From contig JAANYP010001196.1 of assembly GCA_020465985.1 (NCBI GenBank), positions 1-64,000 on the forward strand: 64,000 nucleotides of DNA, in the 5' to 3' direction. The notes beneath the pieces are model-generated. The model was not told where the DNA came from and made no database searches. It was given only the letters and a program-made list of their open reading frames with translations. Position numbers and translations under genes: made by a program. Shown here piece after piece: positions 36,142 to 47,900 of the stretch (the first letter of the stretch is position 1; the number at the start of each line of letters is the position of its first letter). The DNA comes from Centrapalus pauciflorus. Its lineage: Eukaryota > Streptophyta > Magnoliopsida > Asterales > Asteraceae.

Positions 36142-38179
36142 GAAATCAAATGAGAAATTAAATATTTATAAAAAGTGTGATAAATGTTGAATTAAAGAAC
36201 AAATATGTTGAATCACTTTGTTAATTCATGATTCAACAAAAAATGTTGTATCAAAGGGAGACTCACCAGAAAATATTATAAAAAAGAATGAGCTAGACTC
36301 AAAAATTTGTAGTTAGAATTGTTTCTTGTATTTCTCAAAATACTTTAACTTCTCGTAAGTGAATTAATGTAAAAAATTAGTTTTTGAATTTATAAACAAT
36401 GAATCACAATTTCAGAATTAAATGAATCAATATATAAAATTAGTAAATCAATCTTTCTATATATATCTTAAAAGTATGAAAATTATTCTAAATATTTCTT
36501 AAAAAGTATGAAAATTACTATAATTCATTATTATAACATATTGATTCACTTGATTCTGAATCTGTGATTAGAATTTAAAAAAATATTAAATCAATATGTA
36601 AAGGTAGTGTATTGCAATGCTTCTCCTTATATAATAAACAATGACGCATAATTTTATCCGATGTCTCATTTTCTTAATGTTTTGTATGTAATACATAAAA
36701 AAAGTGTTGTTCCGTAGAAAAAACTAAGGTTTGTCATAACGACGTCGGTTCACATAAATGGGAGCTTCACAGAACACCCGATGATTCATAGAAATTAAGG
36801 AAGACTTGTCAAACTTTTCATGTATGTATCTACATATCGCACACATATATGCAAATTTTTATGCATGGATTCTCAAATTAATTTGTGAATCATTAAGTTC
36901 TTACCCTTCTCATATGTTTTTCTTGGATTCTTACCATATGTGTGTGTGCATAAACACATGTACGCACACACATACAATGTGAATTTTATAAAAGCTATTA
37001 TAAAATATCACACATAAAATTTACTGACATATTACATTTTGCTTACGAAACTGTGAAAAACTAATACGTATTGTTTTGAATTTTGTTTACAAAAGCTACA
37101 AAGGTAATCATCGTTTTCAATTCTCTGCTTGAAGAAACTCATCGACATTATACATAGTAAATCTTTGAATATCTTTTCTACTAAGTTGTATTTTGTGTAT
37201 GCCTTTATATTAAAAAGAAATGATGCACATTCTTTCCAAATGTTGATATTTCAACACATCATAAAGGAAAAATGGTAACATAAATATGTTCTTTTGTCAA
37301 ATGATATTCCAATGCTTTAGTTATTACATATGTTGTAAACATTGTGCATGCTCAAAACAATCATTTAAGTACAAACATGTTTTTTCTAGTCGAACCCCAA
37401 CTTTTGATTTACCTTTGAAAGCCTACGAAAGTTACAAGACCACGAATGCACAAAGGTTTGGACCATTTTGTCCCCTACGGTTTCTTTGGCATTCAAAGGA
37501 AGGTGGTCACAAAAAAGGTTAAGTACATAGTCTTGTTTGTATACTTGTAGGCCGAAGGGAATGTTGACTCTGAATCCTCGCATGCATTTACGATACCTTT
37601 TTTACCATTATTATACATACAAACGCAAAAAAATTCTTACCTTTTCAGTATCTTTTGTCATGGTTGTAGCTACAACAACTTCTCCTAACACCTCTCCCTC
37701 TCCCGGTCTTCCTCTCCCCTTTGAATACATTCGAACCTTCCCAAGGGGCCACAAGCTAATTTGCATGATTGGAATATATTTTTTTCGACAGGAATATTCT
37801 ACTTGACTACTATGTGTTCTTATGAATAGAAACCACGTTGTGAATACTTCTTTTTTCATTTTTGTTTGTTTAATCAAATCTTTAGCATATAAATATATGA
37901 TTAAGAGTAAATTACAAAAATGGTCCTTATGGTTTGCTTAAAATTTTGGATTTATTCTCTGTGGTTTCAATTTTGCATAAACAGTTCTTATTTGCATTGT
38001 TTACTTGCAGAAATGGTCCATCTGTCTCATTTATTTTCCTAAATGACAATTATACCCTGTTTCTTAATAACAAGTTTAGTCTCTTTTTTTCATGAATTTT
38101 ATTTTTGTTTTTAAATTTTAAATCTTATTTTAATAAATGATGAATTAAGCAATTTATTATTATTAGTATTAGTATTTAA

Positions 38180-38182
<3 letters not shown>
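36139..38182. other. gene-free stretch between TA tracts
   Basis: Short ORFs at 37286-37522 and 37537-37806 match nothing I know and have no convincing codon pattern. At 37905-38060 the block GAGTAAATTACAAAAATGG TCC, with AAATGGTCCATCTGTCTC, resembles the TIR of a MULE-type element; its partner was not found. I see nothing else. Confidence 0.45.
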
Positions 38183-38256
<74 letters not shown>

Positions 38257-38285
38257 TGCAACTGTAATTGTATAATATCAATTAT

Positions 38286-39071
38286 TTATGAAAAAAACCA
38301 TCATGTTTTCCAATTTTTAGCGATTTAGTCCCTCCATGTTATTTTTTACCATAAAACCCCTCATGTTACTGATTGTTGTTGGTTTTAGGAAATATTTGAC
38401 TTACAACCGGTTATACCGGTAATAAATCCTGATTTGTAGGTTGCCGGTGGTGGTTTGGTGGCGGCGCAACACCTGAGACCGTTCTTGGTCGGCGGCGGCG
38501 GCATTTGTGTGGTGGGCGCAGCCGAGAGATCGAGCGAGTGACCGTAAGAGAGTGGGTGAGGGCGAGTGATGGTGGTTGTCGTGAGGGCGGTGACAGTGAT
38601 GGGGTTATGGGGGCGGCGGCGGCGTTAGGGTTGAGCCGCTGTCGTCGTGCCGGCGTTAGGGTTTCCGCGGTGGCAATGTATGGCGGCGCTAGGGTTCAGC
38701 TAGGGTTTCCTCCTGCCGGCGTTAGGGTTTCTGCGGTGGCGGTGATGGGGTTATGGCGGCGCTAGGGTTTCCTCCTGCCGGCGCTAGGGTTGAGTCGTTG
38801 TCGTCGGAAGTTGCCGCCCCCAAAACATGTGCGATGGTAAAGATGGTTGGGCAGAAGATGATCGGCACAGAAGGGCTGCAAGGTGAAGTCGCCGGCGAAT
38901 ATGATGTGCAGAAGATGATCGGAGAAGATGATCGGCAGGAGGAAACCGGTTACAATAGGTAACTTTCCTAAAACCAACAACGAATCAGTAACATGAGGGG
39001 TTTTATGGTAAAAAATAACATGGAGGGACTAAATCGCTAAAAATTGGAAAACATGATGGTTTTTTTCATAA
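38286..39071. mobile_element. MULE-like element with ~105-bp TIRs and GC-rich interior
   Basis: Left arm 38286-38390 and right arm about 38965-39071 are nearly perfect inverse copies (ACCATCATGTTTTCCAATTT, AGCGATTTAGTCCCTCCATG, CCATAAAACCCCTCATGTTA, ...). A further ACCGGTTATA/TACAACCGGTT-type inverted pair lies just inside. The ~550-bp interior is GC-rich and very unlike its AT-rich surroundings. Long TIRs fit Mutator-like elements. The interior may be a captured gene piece; the short ORFs at 38505-38765 and 38753-38962 are not recognisable proteins. Confidence 0.75.
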
Positions 39072-40141
39072 TAAACCCATATATATATTAAAGGAATAAC
39101 ACATATAGTTGCAAACGACATGTATAGGTCAAAATAAGCTATTGTTTAGAAAGCAAAGGTGGAAGTAGCGAGTGGCTCAACAAAAAATTATTGCAGGGGG
39201 TAAAATGTAAAAACTATAAAATTAAAGGGGGGGATTTGGAAAATAGATTGGGGCACATTATGATGAGCGGATATTTCACGCCATGTAGACATAATCATGA
39301 AATACTTATTCAAACGTAGAACATAAAGTGGGCCCCCTACAGTAGACAAAATCCCAAAATAATTCCATTGTAAAATAATTAAATTATAATAAAAATATGA
39401 TTTATTATTAAAAAGAAAGAACATGTTTTCACATTTTTTATATTTTTCGTTCTTTCATATTATTTATTTCATAAAAGTTCTCAAGTTAAAATTTTTTTTT
39501 GTTTGTGAAATTTGGACAATAGATACCGGTTAGCCGAGTTTTTAAAAACTGAAAAAACGGGTTCTAATGTCCAATTTTTAATTAACCAAAAATAAAAAAT
39601 TAACTTAAGGATTTTTATGAAAGAAAAACATATGATTAAGTTTAATTAGTGGTTCTCGTATCATTAAAAAAGGACATACAAGATGAGAAGATGTATGATT
39701 GGTAAGATTTAAAAATGGAAGCGTGCGTATAACATGACCCATTTTAAAAATACATAAAATTATATAACTGTTTGGTGAGTAAAATCATTTTTCTATTGCA
39801 AGTTTTGTCTTTAAATACGATTTCACCAAATTTTTCATACCAAACACATTTTATTTAAAAAAAAAAAAAGGAAAAAACAAAAACAAATCCAAACACCCTT
39901 ATTTATACCTTCGATCAATTATTATTTTCTCAATTTATAGTTTTATACTTAAATCAAATTACTTGAAATTTGTATCATACAAAACTTAAGTGGTAAAATA
40001 AGAGTTAAAAACTTGTCGCAAAATTTGTGAATGAATAAACACCTATGATATTATAAAAATAAAAAACTAGTTTAATAAATACTAATTAAATTGTGTAATG
40101 CTTATTAGAATAGATATATTTCGATATTTTATTGTATATAA
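39072..40141. other. gene-free AT-rich DNA
   Basis: No ORF of note and no repeat boundary I can support. Confidence 0.6.
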
Positions 40142-41316
40142 CTAGCTTAATACCCATGTATTACATGGATTTGATATAAAAAATTCTTATACGTTTAAAA
40201 TTTATAAAGAGGTGTAATCCCTTAAGACCCTTTAATATTTTCTAAATTAAAAACAATAAAACCAACAAAAAGATGATACAGACAAAATCATTGAGTCAAT
40301 AATAAAAATGATGACTTTAAGCCAATGTTTACTTAAAAAAAAGACGGTGAATATGTGATTCAAAATATTTGAATTATGATTTAAATATAATATTTTTATG
40401 GTTCTTACATATGTGAGTTAATTCAATTATTATCTTCTTATTATTAATTAAAAATTTTGATTCGTCATTCTGTTTTATTTGTTGTTGTGCCATCATCAAT
40501 CCCATAGAAATCAACAAAATAATTATTTATATTTTTTATTTTTATGAAGTATATTATTTTAAATTGTATAACTTTATTAGAGACCTTAAATAAGATCATA
40601 TATAAGTTTTCTTCTTGAAGATGTCTTAATTAATAATAAATTTTTATAGCTAAAGTGATTAAAACTTGATATAACAATTCCAGCGTCAACTGAAAATATA
40701 AATCGTTAATTAAGATTGTTTGAAATTAATTTATTTTAGAAGATAAATTTTGCAACATCTAGTTTTGAAGTTTTAAAAAATATTAGTACAAATTTTTAAT
40801 AAAGAAAATACTTTTGAAATTTGAATGTTATTTTTTTAAATGTGTCAAAATTTAATACTTAACATATAAAGATTTAATAACAAAATGTTTTTCAATGTAT
40901 AATAAGGTATTAAATTATTATTTCATAAAATTATTTATTCCTTTAGACATCTAAATCTGAAATTTATTATTTTATTGATCTTTTAAATTTTTTTATTTTA
41001 CTAAGTGTTTTAAAACTATTTATTCTTTGGAATATTTAAACTTGAGTTTATTATCTTATAGATTTTCAAAATATTTTATTTTAGCTTGTTAATTTGAAAA
41101 TTTTTATTTAACTATTAATTATAGTTTCAATTAGTTTAGGAAACAAAAATAATAAGTTTCAAAAGTTCAAATTAAATGAATTAAATGATATCTGTGTTAC
41201 TAAAATTAATGTAATTTTTATTTTTGGAAAAAGAGCGGGAAAATGAAAATGTAGAGTATTAAGAGGATGACACGTGGCAAAAATTGTTCTCCTTTATTAT
41301 AATATATAGATATAGA
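40142..41316 (-). mobile_element. Helitron, non-autonomous, 1175 bp
   Basis: Minus-strand 3' end at 40142 with hairpin CATGTAATACATGGG and CTAG; host T follows. The 5' end at 41316 reads A|TCTATATCTATATATTATAA followed by AAGGAGAACA and GCCACGTGTC. AT-rich inside, no coding. The 5' part resembles 57180-57318. Confidence 0.65.
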
Positions 41317-41786
41317 TTATATTTTTATTTATTTTATATTTTTTATTAGTTTAACTATCCAATTAGGTTATATACTCATGTATTACATGGCTTGAATTTA
41401 AAAAAAATTAAAAATAAACTTTTATAAAACACATGAAATAATTATAAAAGAATTGAGTTTATTAGATTTTTGTTAATTATATATTAGATTAGATTGAATA
41501 CATAATAGATTGAATTGGATTTAATTTTAGTAATAACATGCAACAGATTGAAGTTTTGACACGTGTCAAATTAAATGAGGAATCGACACATGAAAAATTA
41601 GTTATTCATTTAATAGTATCTATAGATTAAAAACACAAAATAAATAGAAAAATTGTAGATACACATGTCAAGTTGTTGTTAACTCAATTGACACTCTATC
41701 TAAATGTCATATAGCATCTAGTTATTTATATAATAGAATAGATAGGTATTACACATTTAATTATTTTTTTTCATTTCATATTTTTA
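41317..41786. other. gene-free DNA with a weak Helitron relic
   Basis: CATGTATTACATGG at about 41378 followed later by GACACGTGTCAAATTAAATG and TAGTATCTATAGATTA resembles a small decayed Helitron on the minus strand. Confidence 0.35.
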
Positions 41787-41997
41787 GAGGTGACAATTTT
41801 GACCCAACGGGCGAACAGTTAAACTGATCCATTGTAAAGAACTAAGATAGAACATAACTTTTTTTAAATGAAAATTTATAAAACGTTGTATTAAACAAAT
41901 TGTTCTTTGGAAAAAATCAAAATTATGTAAAATTTATGACTTTTGGTCGTCAACCCGTTTGACATTTTTGCTTGAATAGGCTGAAATTGTCACTTCT
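41787..41997. mobile_element. MITE family C, copy 1
   Basis: About 211 bp; ends AGAGGTGACAATTTTGACCC and GAAATTGTCACTTCT, inverted. Inside AACATAACTTTTTTTAAAT and TATAAAACGTTGTATTAAA. Same family as 58257-58467. Confidence 0.65.
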
Positions 41998-43062
41998 ACA
42001 TATTTTTACAGGTTAAAGATGTTTTTGACGCACAAATTTTGGGTAAGTTTTTTTGGGTAGAATTGGGACAAACGAAATAAAAGTGGTAGTTCTATATTTG
42101 AATCTAAATGTCATTAAATTACATTATCCCTAACTCGAGTTGATGAAGTAGTGTCAAGCTTGAGTCAACTCAAAATTAAACTTTATTTGAAGTGGAAGTC
42201 CAAAACTTGATTCATGCTCAATCGAGCATTATATGTTTGCCAAGCCTGATCTTGAACTCGATATTGATACCTGTAAGCTTGACTCGGTAATATATAAATA
42301 AAATATTTAGTGAGCTTGACTTAATACCTATATCTATAAGTAAAATTGTATACGAGTCAAGTACTTTCTACTAAAAACTCGTTAAACTACTCATGTATCT
42401 TGGGTTTGGATCGACTTGCGTCGAGTCAATTACGATATATTTTGAGTTGCTCTCAAATAAGCCTCAAGTTAATATAACTTGATTACAACATGAAGTAAAC
42501 TCACATTATTATATGTACTTGTCGATTTGGATTAACTACATGTATTTTTTTTCTTTAGATTTTACAAATCTATAAACAGACATGGCCCTAAACCGGTCAT
42601 ATTCGGCTGCCTAGAGCCCAAACAATCTTATGGGCCCTAGTCAGCCAGTCAATCAATTTCATGCTCAATAGTCCAAGTCTGCTTCTATAATCTGTCTTTG
42701 TCGTTGTGCTTTTTCATTCGTTCATTATCCTTATACTTCTTCATTCTTTTGTTAATGTTGCGGTTTTGCCTAAGGCTAGGGGCCTCGTTACTCGTATATG
42801 AAAATTGGAATATACCATGGATGATTGGTTGATGGTTACAACTAATGGTTCCATGACGATGCGACCCTTCAAGGTTCGAAACTTCGAATCCTCCTCAGCA
42901 GCTCCAGACTCCTCCATGCGGAGTTTCAAATTTTCAACGCAACAAGACAACTACTCTCATCTTTTATCCCTATTCCCTTTCTTATTTCTAAACTCTCAAA
43001 TTCTCGATCTCAGACTACAAATGGCAACTACAAGAAGTTAAGTTTCTTTTTTCTAAAAGTTT
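41998..43062. other. unassigned stretch with a small ORF pair
   Basis: 42741-43041 has ORFs on both strands (plus MEYTMDDWLMVTTNG..., minus MSCCVENLKLRMEESG...). It is less AT-rich than its surroundings and could be a gene fragment, but I recognise no family. Nothing else seen. Confidence 0.35.
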
Positions 43063-43340
43063 GAGTGTGTTTAGTTACCGAAATTTTTTGAAATTTTCAT
43101 CTCATTTTTTAAAAAAACTGAAAACTTGTTTATTTAACAACAAAGTCTATAAATTTTCATTTTACTTTTTAGAATATCACTTTCATATTCTCTCTTACTT
43201 TACTATTATCTACTCTGTATTTCTTTATAATACTCTTTTTCTCTCTCTTACTTTTCTTTCACCTATCCTATTTTTCTTATTTTATAATCACCAATCATAT
43301 TTTTCTTAAAAGTAAAACTTCATCATCTAAACAAGTTTTG
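43063..43340. mobile_element. MITE family B, copy 3 (one end missing)
   Basis: Starts GAGTGTGTTTAGTTACCGAA and matches 12742 onward up to CTAAACAAGTTTTGAACC; the terminal part is absent. The 82-codon ORF here is a by-product. Confidence 0.6.
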
Positions 43341-44981
43341 AACCAAAATATTAAGGTGAATAAGTAATGTATCGTTTTTATGATATTGCTTTTGATTAGT
43401 CTTATTTAATTATATATTATATAATTGATTTTGATACACTATTTTTTTCCTTCTTTCGTTATCATAATAGGAGCAACTTGATTTAACAATTTTTCTGTCC
43501 ACATTTCATAATTTATAACCAAAACTTCAGCTAAAGGTGCATTCGCACTTTTAACACGTTTTCTAGTTGTTTTCTTAATTACTTGTGCTAATTAGTAATT
43601 GCTATTTACAAAGTACTACTTGTTTGATACTTTCATTCATTGATCCTAACTTTTACATCTTTATTTTGTTTATACATAGAGAGTTCCTTTTAAATTTCCA
43701 TCTCGAACCTATGGCAAATCTAAAAAAGATTTTCACCATTGTCACTTTGTAAAAATAACAAAATAATAGGTATCAATTATGTGTATTATGTGAATTTTAT
43801 AAAAAAATATTACATATCACCAATAAATTTGTCGGTATCAAGTAACACTTGTACTTCAACTGACACCAAATCCATCCCTCGGTATCAAATAACACTTGTA
43901 CTCCAACTGACACCAAATTCATCCCTACCTGGATCACAAAATTGAAACAACCCTAGGCCATGAATAATATATGAAAGATTTGTTCGTTCACTAATCAACC
44001 TCTCTTATTTGGAATGATCTTTAATTAATTTCAAAGTTCAGAAAAGTTTTTCTTCGGAGTCTCATTCTCTCTCTTCGGCTTTTGGTCAGATTCAAGGCTG
44101 GACATTTTTTTGGCTAAATTCTAAGAGAAAGCTTCGTAAAAAGTTGAGGTAGTGTTCTTGGCTTTGTGACCCCCTATCGGAGGCCTTTTTTTAGTTATTT
44201 TTTCTTCTTGTCAGTTTGTTTGTTTTGCTCTGTTCTGGTTGTAGTTCTTTTTGTTTCTTTGCCGTATATGAAATTCTCCCAAATTTTTTGAATTTTAGTA
44301 AATTATGTCAAATGAAATGAAGGAATATAAATTACTTTCCTGCTAAGATTTCTATTTTTATTCATAATTTTTACGAACGATTTTAAATATGATATGATGT
44401 TCGTTTTTAATTATGATATATTGATATGAATCCCCTATCGATTCGAGTCAGGATGTTTACGCGTATACTCTCGATTACATTGCTTCAAATTTCTCACCCC
44501 GACATCGATGAGAGGACTCGCCTAGTCGTCATCGCTGGGTTTCAAAGGATTCAAGACGGCCAACTCGATCACCTTCAATATCACACAAACATCATATGAC
44601 ATGCAGTTTACAAGTAAACGCTTTGTTTTTACCGTTTCGCTGATGTAAACAATATATAACTTTACCATTACATGATAAAGGCCCGAAACGCCGCCTTCAT
44701 ATGAGACTGAGGAATCAAGGATACCTCACGGAGACGGTTTTGGGCCGACAAGCATGCCCGTAACACAACACAACAACATACCCGAATCGACAAGCCCTCC
44801 CACATAAACCAATTTTATCCTCAAACGGTTACTTACCTACAAATATACGAATTGACGCAAAATCGCATCAATGCCACAAGCTCTCTTCCGTTTTTAGATA
44901 TGCTCATGACACGAGGAGCATTCATGTAACGTCTTTCTGTTGTTTTCAAGTTAGGTTTAGGCTGGAATTCTTGTAATCCGA
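43341..44981. other. region downstream of the LAZ1 homologue
   Basis: Contains a ~47-bp direct repeat (CGGTATCAAGTAACACTTGTA / CGGTATCAAATAACACTTGTA-type) at 43833 and 43881. The last few hundred bases are the presumed 3' UTR and terminator of the minus-strand gene. No poly(A) signal close to the stop could be fixed. Otherwise unassigned. Confidence 0.45.
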
Positions 44982-47900
44982 CTAATCTTTTGTAATCCAT
45001 CTACGTCCATGAATCTGGTACCCACCGTAGTTTTGGTCGCTGCTACTCTCCCCGCCGCTTTCTGCACTCGTATATCCTGATTTTCGACGATGTCGCTTTT
45101 TCTTAGTGGCTCCGCTATCGCTGAAGCTTCCGTTTAAAAGAGGATCATCGATTCCACGTATCACTCTCTTGGTCGGGGAAGCATTGAGGAAACTGTCATC
45201 TTTGGTTCTTCTATCTTTATTTTTTATGTTTTGGGAGATTTTATGCAGTTTTTGATTAAATCTTGTAAACCCTTTCTCTACCGGCTCTACGGCTTGGTTC
45301 ATGGTGAACCTTAAATCATTTACGATCTGTATCAGGGAGCAAGAAATAAAACGACATCAACTAAGGAATGAACACAAAATAAAAAATCAAATATTTAGTA
45401 TTACAAGGGTTTGAGCAAAGCAAATAGAGTTACAGAAGTGAAGATTTACAAACAAACCTGATTTCTGGGCATTGATTGCTGCAAAATTTCAGAAACTAGA
45501 GCTACGTGTTTTCATTATTCGGTCCGGAACCAAAAAAACCCAAAAAACCAAACCGCACCCAAACCAAGTTACATTTTTAAATCGTCTCACTTTAAGTCGC
45601 TATCATTTTTAAATCTTGAGCAGATTCCAAGTGAAAAATACTTCTTTAGCGTACTTTTCAAATCAACCCATCACCGTGCTTTTTTCATACATATTATACT
45701 TCCAAAATATTGTCACACTCAAATATCTTTGGAGGTTAATGACACTTCTATAGAATTATTTAACTTGCAGGAGAAAAAATGACCTATGAAGATAGACTTT
45801 TGAAAGTCCAATGACTTGAAATGTAACGAAGAAAAAGCATAGTCACCAATGGATCAAACTGAAAAGAATGTTGCTATTTTATGAAAACATCCTACTTGAA
45901 AAACATGATATCCCATTATCCCTGAAGTAACAAAGTACGTAAATTCACAAGCATATTTAATCGGGGAGCTTATCGGACATCAAAATGAACAATCAAGAAA
46001 TGGGACTAGCTCTGACAGTCTGACTCATGGAAACAAATACGTAAGATTAATGTTCCTATTCTAGGCATGTTTGATGATAGTAGTTGTAGCGGATGCGGTA
46101 GATAGTTGTAGCTGAAATTAGAAAGTATGAAAGAACGATAGGGAATTATTTTTGCTTAGTTTTTCAAAATGAAAGCTAAAGTTGTGTAATCTACACAATG
46201 ACCTTAAATTTTGTAATGGGAGCTCTTTTAAGGAGAAAAAAAAACCAAAACAGAAGTAATAGATCTTTTAGTGCCAATTGCCAAACATACCTTATATACG
46301 TAATAGATCTTTTAGAGTTTTAGTAACAAACTTCAAGAAAAAGGATCCGATGAGAACTTAATCATTTGTGAGAATATGTCAGAACGAATAGTAATTTGAC
46401 ACATAAGCAATTTTTTAGTTGTGACGGCAACAAATTATACTAATCCTAGCATGTCAAATTAATATTCGTTCTCACTATTCTCGCAAATGTTATAATTCTC
46501 ATTTAATCATAAATCCAAGCTTCAAATACCATATACATTTGATATCAAATTAGCAAAGACAAAAAATAGAAGATGGAGAAAACTTACATATTCACCACCA
46601 CCAACGAAAACATCACGAACACTTTCTCTAATGGCAGTTTTACTCTTGACCTCATCGTCCGGTTGGGGGAGACGTAGCTTTGTAGGACGCTCACTATCCC
46701 TAACCTCATCAGGATCTATAGGACAGTCGGTAGATGCATAGTCTCCAAGAACCGAAACATTTCCCTTGTAGAGATCTCCCATTAGCTCGTATGGTTTTGC
46801 AGGGAACACGTATAGGTGAACTACAGAAGCAATGCCCATCTGTTCTGGATTGATACGAAAGCCTGTTAAGTAACCAAAACATACTACGAAGAAAATCTCT
46901 CTAGAAAAAATGGATTATACCAAATTGATAATGCAGCACCACGTTTAAATGCCATGGTTTCTGGGAAATTTACGGAAGGGTTAATATTAGAAAAACTATT
47001 TCTTTTCTCGTTTTCGCGATTAAGCCCCTGGACTTTTTCCGACTGTTCAAGTTCCTAAACATTTTTGTCGTATAAAAAAGTCAATACTATATATTTTTGA
47101 CTTGCTAACTGTTTAAGCTGGTAAAACAATTACTTTATCAATTGATTTAATATTCGGAAAAAAAAAACATTTTTCTTTCCTCTTTTTAGCGATTAAGTCA
47201 CTGACATTTTTTGTCTTATTCAAAAGTATATATGTAACTTGTTTAGCCGGTAATTAAACGGTACAACCAGATCAAATGATCTGGGCATGACAACAACAAA
47301 AATTAGATCTGGTTTAAGAAAATCACCTCAATGCAAATAATGAAATCTTGGATACTTGATTTGAATTGTAATGCCTGAGCTATTGGACTTCTGACTAAGC
47401 CAATGGAATAAAGAAGGGCAATAGCAACACCTTGCCACCAGGTCAAAAATACAATTGACTTAAACGTTAGAAACTTTGCTAGTGGATGAATATGCGCCAG
47501 CTCATCCGCTGTAATTTCGTAAAACATAACTAAGCAATAGAGAGCCCATGACTGACTGAAATTTAAAACAACAGCCATGTAAGGGTACCTACACATTCAA
47601 ACAAGTTCAAGAAAAACGAGCGTTAGGAAGCTCTATGACCTATAAATGAGTTAATTGATTACAACGGCAACCCAATTTCACCATTTTGCCAATATGGGTA
47701 ACAAACTGTTTTTTTTCCGTCAATTAGGGCACTAAACCAACATTTTGTTGTTAAATGGGTCGCTAACAACAAAGTGTAAGGTGGTGTTTGCTTAAAAGGA
47801 ATTGGAATGGGGAATGGAAATGATCATAAGTTTATATGTTTGGTATGGATGTATGGGTTTTTAAAAATAAGATTCATATCCATAAAACCGGAAATCCATC

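Noticed and set aside
38505..38962. Gly/Arg/Val-rich ORFs as a real gene
   Set aside because: They lie inside a TIR element and reflect GC-rich repeats with GGCGTTAGGGTT; no domain visible.
42741..43041. Gene fragment with ORFs on both strands
   Set aside because: No family recognised and no splice context; listed only as unassigned.
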